Assembly: GCF_000293885.2 (NCBI RefSeq)
Contig: NZ_CP010945.1
Coordinates: 6,592,001-6,656,000 of the forward strand
Length of the DNA: 64,000 nt
Source: Pseudomonas fluorescens NCIMB 11764
GTDB lineage: Bacteria; Pseudomonadota; Gammaproteobacteria; Pseudomonadales; Pseudomonadaceae
Direction of reading: 5' to 3'
Position numbers and translations under genes: made by a program. Positions 58,227 to 64,000 of the stretch are shown in pieces; within the stretch, counting starts at the first letter, position 1; each line of letters begins with the position of its first letter. The notes beneath the pieces are model-generated. The model ran no database searches. It was given only the letters and a program-made list of their open reading frames with translations, and was not told the DNA's origin.

Positions 58227-58976
58227 TCAATGTCGGTTGATAAACCCCGACAACGCCGCAAGCGCTTCCGGCGAGCGCAGCCGTTGGGTGAACAACGCGC
58301 CCTCTTCTTCTATCACCTTGCGCAATTGCTCGCGATCCGGGGTTTTCATCAATTGCTTGCTGATGCGCACCGCTTCCGGTGGCAGCGATTCGAAACGCAG
58401 CGCCATCTCCCGCGCCTTGGCCAATGCGGCTTCGCCACTGCCCAAAGCCTCGGTCGCAATACCCCACTCGGCCGCTTGCTCTCCACTGAAACCTTCACCA
58501 AGCAGCAACAGTTCCGCCGCTTTGGCATGCCCGAGCAATCGAGGCAAAAGCAGGCTGGAGCCAAACTCCGGGCATAAACCGAGGTTGACGAAGGGCATGC
58601 GCAGTCGAGCGTCGCGGCTGATGTAGACCAGATCGCAATGCAGCAGCAACGTCGTGCCGATCCCCACCGCTGCACCTGCCACGGCAGCGATCACCGGCTT
58701 GCGGCATTCAAGCAAGGTGAGCATGAACTGAAACACCGGGCTGTCGAGGTTGCTCGGAGGCGCTTGCAGGAAATCGGCAATATCGTTGCCGGCGGTGAAG
58801 CATTCGCTGCTGCCAGTGATCAGCACCGCGTTGATTTCGGGGTCGGTGTCAGCCTGTTCCAGCGCTTCGGCCAAATGGCTGTACATGGCGCGGGTCAGGG
58901 CGTTTTTCTTGTCGGGGCGGTTCAGGCATAGCGTCAGCAGGCCGCGTTCGCGTTCAATCTGGATGGCATCGGGCAT
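58227..58976 (-). CDS. Enoyl-CoA hydratase/isomerase family protein
   Basis: 249-residue crotonase-fold protein. The oxyanion-hole segments are ALTRAMYSHL...TGSSECFTAGNDIADF and AVAGAAVGIGTTLLLHCDLVY; a Glu expected in the hydratase active site appears within VNLGLCPEFGSSLLLPR. It probably acts on an acyl-CoA; the substrate is unknown. It is transcribed in the same direction as the reductase and GGDEF genes upstream of it, with 63 bases to the reductase stop. Confidence 0.92.
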   Translation of the reverse strand: MPDAIQIERERGLLTLCLNRPDKKNALTRAMYSHLAEALEQADTDPEINAVLITGSSECFTAGNDIADFLQAPPSNLDSPVFQFMLTLLECRKPVIAAVAGAAVGIGTTLLLHCDLVYISRDARLRMPFVNLGLCPEFGSSLLLPRLLGHAKAAELLLLGEGFSGEQAAEWGIATEALGSGEAALAKAREMALRFESLPPEAVRISKQLMKTPDREQLRKVIEEEGALFTQRLRSPEALAALSGFINRH

Positions 58977-59039
58977 GGCGTGTCCTGATCTGAGAGGATC
59001 AACTGTGGCGAGAGTGCTTGCTCGCTACAAAGTCAGCGC

Positions 59040-59975
59040 TCAACCGCGAGGCAGGAAGACGTCGGCCAGCAGTTGATTGCGCGGCAGTCCCGCCAGATAC
59101 AGGCGCCGGGCAAAGGCATCGACGCTGTCGGGGGACCCGCAGAGTAAGGCTAGGGTTTGCCGGGAAACAAGCCGCAGTTGCGCCAAAGCCGCGGGCAACT
59201 CGGTCGGCGTCCACAGTTCGATACTGAGGTTCGGGCGGCTGGCGGCCATGGCCTGCAGAGGTTTGGCCAGATAATGCTCATCGGCATCATGGGCGAGGTG
59301 AATCACGCGGATGCCGCCCTGGTGATCCTGGCGCAGGGCTTCGCGCAAGACGCCGAACAACGGGCCCAGCCCGGTTCCGGCGGCCATCAGCCAGAGTGGC
59401 CGGGTGTGCCAGTCCGGATCGTAATGCAAGGCCCCGCCGCGCAATTCGCCGAGACGCAGCGGATCGCCGATTTTCAACTGACGCGCCGCCTCACTGAATT
59501 CGCCCGGTTGGCGACAGTCGACATGGAACTCCAGAAAGCGGTCTTCTTCCGGCAGGCTGGCCAAGGAATAAGGCCGCGCCACGTTGCCGCTCCACAACAC
59601 CAGATGCTGCCCGGCGCTGTAGCGCAACGGGCGTTGCGGCGTCAGGCGCAGACGCAAAACGCTGCTGCTCAACCAATCGACGGCGGCGACCTCGGCCGGA
59701 CGACCGTCCTGTTGCGGGTCGAAAGCATGCACCTGCAAATCCTCAACCACCTGGCACTGACACGCCAGGCGCCAGCCTTGCTGACGCTGCTCTGCGCTCA
59801 GGGCATCGGGCCGGCTGTCGCTCGGCAATCCTTGCGTGCATTGCACCAGACACGCATGACAACTGCCGGCGCGGCAGCTGTAAGGAACGGACACGCCGTT
59901 TTGATTCAACGCATCAAGCAGGTTGCTGCCAGACGCCACCGACCATTGACGATCGCCGACCCGTAACTCAGGCAT
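59040..59975 (-). CDS. 2Fe-2S ferredoxin / FAD-NAD(P) oxidoreductase fusion
   Basis: 311-residue electron-transfer protein. Residues 1-90 form a plant-type ferredoxin with CRAGSCHACLVQC and a later Cys in LACQC ligating a 2Fe-2S cluster. Residues about 95-311 form a ferredoxin-NADP reductase-like FAD domain (RPYSLAS) and NAD(P) domain (MAAGTGLGPLFGVLREA). This is the layout of phenol-hydroxylase or CDP-6-deoxy-glucoseen-reductase type reductases; the partner oxygenase is not in the window. The ATG overlaps the GGDEF gene stop by 8 bases. Confidence 0.92.
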   Translation of the reverse strand: MPELRVGDRQWSVASGSNLLDALNQNGVSVPYSCRAGSCHACLVQCTQGLPSDSRPDALSAEQRQQGWRLACQCQVVEDLQVHAFDPQQDGRPAEVAAVDWLSSSVLRLRLTPQRPLRYSAGQHLVLWSGNVARPYSLASLPEEDRFLEFHVDCRQPGEFSEAARQLKIGDPLRLGELRGGALHYDPDWHTRPLWLMAAGTGLGPLFGVLREALRQDHQGGIRVIHLAHDADEHYLAKPLQAMAASRPNLSIELWTPTELPAALAQLRLVSRQTLALLCGSPDSVDAFARRLYLAGLPRNQLLADVFLPRG

Positions 59976-61086
59976 CGACGTTCTCCCACGCCGCCGCGCA
60001 ACGATTGCGGCCGTCGCGCTTGGCGCGATACAGCGCCTGGTCGGCGCGCTGCAAAGCGTCGTCGAGATCATCGCCCAGCTCCAGCAGGGTCATGCCTGCC
60101 GACAGGCTGAGATTGCCGACCTTCAGGCCGATCAACTCGACGTCGGTGAAAGCAATCCGCAACCGCTCGCAGCAGGAAGTCAGGCGTTCCGGGCTGCAGT
60201 CGGGCAGCAGCAACACGAACTCTTCGCCGCCATAACGAGCCAGCACGTCCCCCTCACGCAGACAGGCGCTGGCCACACCGGCAAAGGCTTGCAGCACCTG
60301 ATCGCCGGCAGCGTGGCCGTGCACATCGTTGATGCGTTTGAAATGGTCGAGGTCGATCAGCGCCAGGCCATGCACCACGCCGAGCTCCATGGCGTTGAGT
60401 TCGCGTGAGGCCAGGCGCAGGAAATGCCGACGGTTGAACAGCCCGGTCAACTCGTCGGTGGCGACCAGGTCTTCGAGCTGGCGCATCATTCCGCGCAGGG
60501 TGTCCTGATGCGCCTGCAAGGCGAAGCGGCGTTGGCGCATCCGTTGGCGTGACGCCTGTACGTAGCGGGCGTAAAGCTCCAGCCAGACCAGCACGATAAA
60601 CAGTACGCACACCTGCAACGCGGCCAGTGCCGGGTCGGTCAACTGGAAGTGGTAGCCCTCCCACAGCGTGATCGCGCTGAAACTGAAAAACACCAACAGC
60701 GCGCACCGCACAAAGGCCCGGCGCGACAGATGAAACAGCCCGAACAGCAAAATCAGCACGTAGAACACCAGAAAAGCGCCGCGTGCCTCATCCAGATTGG
60801 CAACCAGCCAGGTTTGCCAACCCAGCCCCAGCAACACTTGCGCTTCGGTCAGGCTGGGGTCGGAGAACCGCAGGTTCCAGCCACTGTAGAAGACCGCGAA
60901 CAACGTCGCCTGGCTGATGACCACCAGCGCGCTGCCGACAGCGACATTGGCCAGGGGCTCATCGTAATGGCCGGTAAAAAACGCCAGCCACAGCAGCAGC
61001 AGGGCCAGGGCGTAGGTGCCGGCTGCGAGGGCAAAACGTTTGAGCAAAAGGCGCTGGATGGCGTTATGGGTCAATCGTTGACTCAC
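59968..61086 (-). CDS. Membrane diguanylate cyclase, SadC-like
   Basis: 372-residue inner-membrane GGDEF protein. About six membrane helices occupy residues 15-175. A coiled coil leads to a GGDEF domain (about 205-368) with an intact active site GGEEF and, five residues before it, the inhibitory-site motif RxxD (REGD). It should make cyclic di-GMP with feedback control. Its place between the reductase and fumarase is that of P. aeruginosa SadC (PA4332), though that protein is longer. The start is a GTG with no good ribosome site, so the N-terminus is uncertain. Confidence 0.9.
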   Translation of the reverse strand: MSQRLTHNAIQRLLLKRFALAAGTYALALLLLWLAFFTGHYDEPLANVAVGSALVVISQATLFAVFYSGWNLRFSDPSLTEAQVLLGLGWQTWLVANLDEARGAFLVFYVLILLFGLFHLSRRAFVRCALLVFFSFSAITLWEGYHFQLTDPALAALQVCVLFIVLVWLELYARYVQASRQRMRQRRFALQAHQDTLRGMMRQLEDLVATDELTGLFNRRHFLRLASRELNAMELGVVHGLALIDLDHFKRINDVHGHAAGDQVLQAFAGVASACLREGDVLARYGGEEFVLLLPDCSPERLTSCCERLRIAFTDVELIGLKVGNLSLSAGMTLLELGDDLDDALQRADQALYRAKRDGRNRCAAAWENVDA

Positions 61087-61545
61087 CGTGCGAAAGGAGG
61101 CTGACCGAGTGTCCTACTCTACAGACCGAATGCCACTTTAGTGGCGTGTCTGACAAATGACCATTCAATTTTCAACGCATAAAACTGGCGTCAAAGCGAT
61201 GACCCGATGTTGCAAGAATCCTGTGGCGAGGGAGCTTGCTCCCGCTGGGCTGCGAAGCGGCCCCTGCATTTTTTTCCGTTGATTCTATTGCGACTGCTTC
61301 GCAGCCGAGCGGGAGCAAGCTCCCTCGCCACAATGGTTCCTCTGCAATATTCATATGTGGGCGGTATGCGACCAACGATTGACTGCCGGCGCGTGTGCCC
61401 GCCTGCGAGGCGCGTTATACTGCCGCGCCTTTTTAGCGTCGCGCCAGCATGCCCGGCGTGCCTTGAAAGGTGCTTGCAACCGACCGATGCACCCAAGCTG
61501 CAAGCACCTTATTGAATGTTCCCGTCTTTTAGAGGAGCGCGACTC
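61087..61545. other. Divergent region between the GGDEF and fumarase genes
   Basis: 459 bases containing a REP pair (61222-61332) and otherwise non-coding sequence. The promoters of both genes must be here, but none was clear. The long minus-strand frame that runs from here through the fumarase gene is a shadow. Confidence 0.5.
61222..61332. repeat. REP pair, 'GAGGGAGCTTGCTCCC' family
   Basis: Left copy from 61222 (TGTGGCGAGGGAGCTTGCTC) and an inverted right copy ending at 61332, with an inner CTGCGAAGC/GCTTCGCAG symmetry. It is very similar to the pair at 30455-30580. Confidence 0.9.
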
Positions 61546-63069
61546 ATGACCGTGATCAAGCAAGACGACCTGATTCAGAGCGTTGCCGACGCCCTGCAGT
61601 TCATATCCTATTACCACCCCGTTGATTTCATCCAGGCGATGCACGAAGCCTACCTGCGCGAAGAATCGCCAGCGGCCCGTGACTCGATGGCGCAAATCCT
61701 GATCAACTCGCGCATGTGCGCCACCGGCCACCGCCCGATCTGCCAGGACACCGGCATCGTCACCGTGTTTGTCCGCGTGGGTATGGACGTGCGTTGGGAT
61801 GGCGCCACCATGGGCCTGGACGACATGATCAACGAAGGCGTGCGCCGGGCTTACAACCTGCCGGAAAACGTCTTGCGTGCCTCGATCCTCGCCGACCCGG
61901 CGGGCGCTCGTAAAAACACCAAGGACAACACCCCGGCTGTTATCCACTACTCCATCGTTCCGGGTAACACCGTGGAAGTGGACGTGGCGGCCAAGGGCGG
62001 CGGCTCCGAGAACAAGTCGAAAATGGCCATGCTCAACCCGTCCGACTCGATCGTCGACTGGGTATTGAAGACCGTTCCGACCATGGGCGCCGGCTGGTGC
62101 CCACCGGGCATGCTCGGCATCGGCATCGGCGGTACCGCCGAGAAAGCCGCGGTGATGGCCAAGGAAGTGTTGATGGAATCCATCGACATTCACGAGCTGA
62201 AAAAGCGCGGCCCGTCCAACCGTATCGAAGAGATGCGCCTGGAGCTGTTCGAGAAGGTCAACCAGCTGGGCATCGGCGCCCAGGGCCTGGGTGGCCTGAC
62301 CACCGTGCTCGACGTGAAGATCATGGATTACCCGACCCACGCCGCTTCGTTGCCGGTGTGCATGATCCCGAACTGCGCCGCCACCCGTCACGCGCACTTT
62401 GTATTGGATGGCTCCGGCCCGGCGACCCTGGAAGCGCCACCGCTGGACGCCTACCCGGAAATCGTCTGGGAAGCCGGCCCGTCGGCCCGTCGCGTCAACC
62501 TCGACACCCTGACCCCGGAAGACGTGCAGAGCTGGAAGCCGGGCGAAACCGTCCTGCTCAACGGCAAGATGCTCACCGGTCGCGACGCCGCGCACAAGCG
62601 CATGGTCGAGATGCTGAACAAGGGTGAAACCCTGCCAGTGGACCTCAAAGGTCGCTTCATCTACTACGTCGGCCCGGTTGATCCGGTGCGCGAAGAAGTC
62701 GTTGGCCCTGCCGGTCCGACCACTGCAACGCGGATGGACAAGTTCACCCGTCAGATCCTCGAGCAAACCGGCCTGCTGGGCATGATCGGCAAATCCGAGC
62801 GCGGCCCTACCGCGATCGACGCGATCAAGGACCACAAGGCCGTTTACCTGATGGCAGTGGGCGGCGCGGCTTACCTGGTGGCGCAAGCGATCAAGAAGTC
62901 TCGCGTGGTGGCTTTCGCCGAACTGGGCATGGAAGCGATCTACGAGTTCGACGTGAAAGACATGCCGGTGACGGTTGCGGTGGATAGCAAGGGTGAGTCG
63001 GTGCATATCACTGGGCCTGCTATCTGGCAGAAGAAGATCAGTGAGAGTCTGGCGGTGGAAGTGCAGTAA
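61546..63069 (+). CDS. Class I (4Fe-4S) fumarate hydratase
   Basis: Converts fumarate to malate in the TCA cycle with an oxygen-sensitive 4Fe-4S cluster. The 507 residues carry the cluster-ligand region CATGHRPICQDTGIVTVFVR, the segment PVCMIPNCAATRHAHFVLDG, and the C-terminal beta domain with GPTTATRMDKFTRQILEQTG. It starts at the ATG of MTVIKQDDLIQS. It is the last core gene before the TcB gene, 182 bases away. Confidence 0.96.
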   Translation: MTVIKQDDLIQSVADALQFISYYHPVDFIQAMHEAYLREESPAARDSMAQILINSRMCATGHRPICQDTGIVTVFVRVGMDVRWDGATMGLDDMINEGVRRAYNLPENVLRASILADPAGARKNTKDNTPAVIHYSIVPGNTVEVDVAAKGGGSENKSKMAMLNPSDSIVDWVLKTVPTMGAGWCPPGMLGIGIGGTAEKAAVMAKEVLMESIDIHELKKRGPSNRIEEMRLELFEKVNQLGIGAQGLGGLTTVLDVKIMDYPTHAASLPVCMIPNCAATRHAHFVLDGSGPATLEAPPLDAYPEIVWEAGPSARRVNLDTLTPEDVQSWKPGETVLLNGKMLTGRDAAHKRMVEMLNKGETLPVDLKGRFIYYVGPVDPVREEVVGPAGPTTATRMDKFTRQILEQTGLLGMIGKSERGPTAIDAIKDHKAVYLMAVGGAAYLVAQAIKKSRVVAFAELGMEAIYEFDVKDMPVTVAVDSKGESVHITGPAIWQKKISESLAVEVQ

Positions 63070-63092
63070 GTTACGCTGCCCCCCCTGAAAAG

Positions 63093-63128
63093 AACCGGCC
63101 TGTTGGTGACGACAGCCGGTTTTTTTTC
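63093..63128 (+). terminator. Terminator of the fumarase gene
   Basis: AACCGG...CTGT pairs with ACAG...CCGGTT, with one bulged base and an 8-base loop, followed by eight T residues. It separates fumarase transcription from the Tc gene that follows. Confidence 0.88.
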
Positions 63129-63169
63129 GCCTGGAGTAGCCAGGGATTTTCCCGGCCAACAAGGCAGAC

Positions 63170-63187
63170 CTGTCAGATATGACAGGT
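63170..63187 (+). promoter_or_regulatory. Shared Tc-locus motif, copy upstream of the TcB gene
   Basis: CTGTCAGATATGACAGGT, 64 bases before the TcB start codon at 63252. The inner 16 bases form a near-perfect palindrome (CTGTCA...TGACAG); with the flanking bases, GACCTGTCA-GATA-TGACAGGTC is perfectly symmetrical in its arms. Confidence 0.72.
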
Positions 63188-63251
63188 CACAACCACCGCC
63201 TCCCCTGATAAGTTGAATGCACTTGTGCGTCCTTGTCAGGTGGAAACGGAA

Positions 63252-64000
63252 ATGGCCACGGAAGAACAAAAAGGCACTATCAATATTTCAGCTCCCGCCC
63301 AACCGAAAATCGGTGGCGCCATTGCCAGCTTTGGCGGCTGGGGGGCAGTGGGCACGACAGGTTCGGCCTCGTTGGCCATACCGCTGCCCGTTTCCCAGGC
63401 GCCCAACCGGGAAATGGTGCCGGCCCTTTCGCTTGGCTACAGCAGTCACGTGGGCAACAGTATTTTCGGTATTGGCTGGCATTTGACCGTGAATGCGATA
63501 ACGGTGCGCACGAGCAAGGGCGTTCCGCTGTACGACAAGCGCAAGGATCTGCTGGTCGGCGCCGACGGCGAAACCTGGATGCCGGAGCTGGATGCCGACG
63601 GCGAGATCGTTGACAGACTCGTCACCCTCGGGACAACCAGCTATCGAGCCATTCGCTATCAGCCACGCATCGAGGGCGGTTTTGCCAAAATCGAACGGCT
63701 GATCAGTGACGACGATGCGGCAGGTTTCTGGCTGATTCATAGCGCCGATGGCAATCGCCATGTCTATGGCAAGACACTGGCGTCGCGCCGGGCGGAACCA
63801 AGGGACGAGAGCAAAGCGCTGGAACCTGAACGCGTCGGGGTCTGGCTGCTGGACGAAACCGTCACTCCCCGCGGTGAGCACATCGTCTATGAATACAAGG
63901 CCGAAACGGAAAAACCGGTCGCGCCGGATTTTCGCGACTATCGTGCCCAGCGGTATCTGCACCGGGTGCTCTATGGCAATGCAGTGGCGGAGCCTGAACT
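63252..64000 (+). CDS. Tc toxin TcB subunit, SpvB domain (partial, runs off the window)
   Basis: First 249 codons of an open frame that is uninterrupted to the window end. It begins MATEEQKGTINISAPA and then shows the SpvB/TcB N-terminal signature: SFGGWGAVGTTGSASLAIPLP, REMVPALSLGYSSHVGNSIFGIGWHL and ITVRTSKGVPLYD. In Tc toxins TcB joins TcC to form the hollow cocoon that holds the toxic enzyme and docks onto TcA. The RHS-repeat part and the TcC partner should lie beyond 64,000. It reads away from the fumarase gene under its own motif-bearing upstream region. Confidence 0.88.
   Translation, partial: MATEEQKGTINISAPAQPKIGGAIASFGGWGAVGTTGSASLAIPLPVSQAPNREMVPALSLGYSSHVGNSIFGIGWHLTVNAITVRTSKGVPLYDKRKDLLVGADGETWMPELDADGEIVDRLVTLGTTSYRAIRYQPRIEGGFAKIERLISDDDAAGFWLIHSADGNRHVYGKTLASRRAEPRDESKALEPERVGVWLLDETVTPRGEHIVYEYKAETEKPVAPDFRDYRAQRYLHRVLYGNAVAEPE

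Noticed and set aside
56597..58261. Minus-strand frame opposite pyruvate kinase
   Set aside because: Shadow frame; it spans a terminator and a REP pair.
61351..63162. 603-codon minus-strand frame opposite the fumarase gene
   Set aside because: His/Arg/Asp-rich shadow of the fumarase gene. It would also run across a REP pair, which genes do not.

Overview
The window is a stretch of chromosome from a fluorescent-type Pseudomonas (P. fluorescens/P. protegens-like). The evidence is high-GC coding sequence, tolQRAB-pal next to ruvCAB, an MvaT H-NS-type silencer, an OprD-family porin, a PctA-type chemoreceptor, and REP repeats typical of this group. Much of the gene order recalls three separate P. 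aeruginosa PAO1 neighbourhoods (around PA0958-PA0973, PA4394-PA4405 and PA4309-PA4333), here joined end to end. That comparison is from memory and was not searched.

Layout. 1-11 kb, mostly minus strand: the Tol-Pal envelope complex with ybgC, Holliday-junction processing ruvCAB, yebC, aspS, an FmdB zinc ribbon, a ribbon-helix-helix protein and a Dps-like ferritin. 11-16.5 kb: a membrane-anchored cold-shock protein, slyX, a HIT protein, an OprD-family porin behind an 0.9 kb leader region, an MscS channel and yajQ. 16.6-28.4 kb: ketopantoate reductase, an orphan sensor kinase coupled to a cobalamin adenosyltransferase, a Nudix/ThiE-like fusion, a GST, argJ, secA, dciA and a HerA-like ATPase. 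28.5-37 kb: a PctA-like chemoreceptor with a FliA-type promoter, a three-gene glycosyltransferase/deacetylase/flippase operon, purU, mvaT and sbcB. 37-44 kb: an RDD/SpoIIM/DUF4129/DUF4350/MoxR/DUF58 membrane-and-ATPase operon.

44-64 kb is the accessory part. A Tc (toxin complex) insecticidal-type toxin is encoded on both sides of a conserved core block. The TcA subunit is split into two large minus-strand genes: an N-terminal shell protein carrying about seven Ig-like modules, and a C-terminal pore/TcB-binding protein. Two small unrecognised genes bracket them. The TcB (SpvB-domain) gene starts at 63,252 on the plus strand and runs off the window. Between them lies ordinary core sequence: a PilZ protein, a lipoprotein, pyruvate kinase, an enoyl-CoA hydratase, a ferredoxin-type reductase, a SadC-like diguanylate cyclase and class I fumarase.

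The most interesting signal is an 18-bp near-palindrome, CTGTCAKWTATNACAGGT. It occurs in the same orientation 64-69 bp upstream of three Tc-locus genes (the first small gene, the TcA N-terminal gene and the TcB gene) and links the two separated halves into one likely regulon. No tRNA, rRNA, CRISPR array, insertion sequence or prophage was seen.
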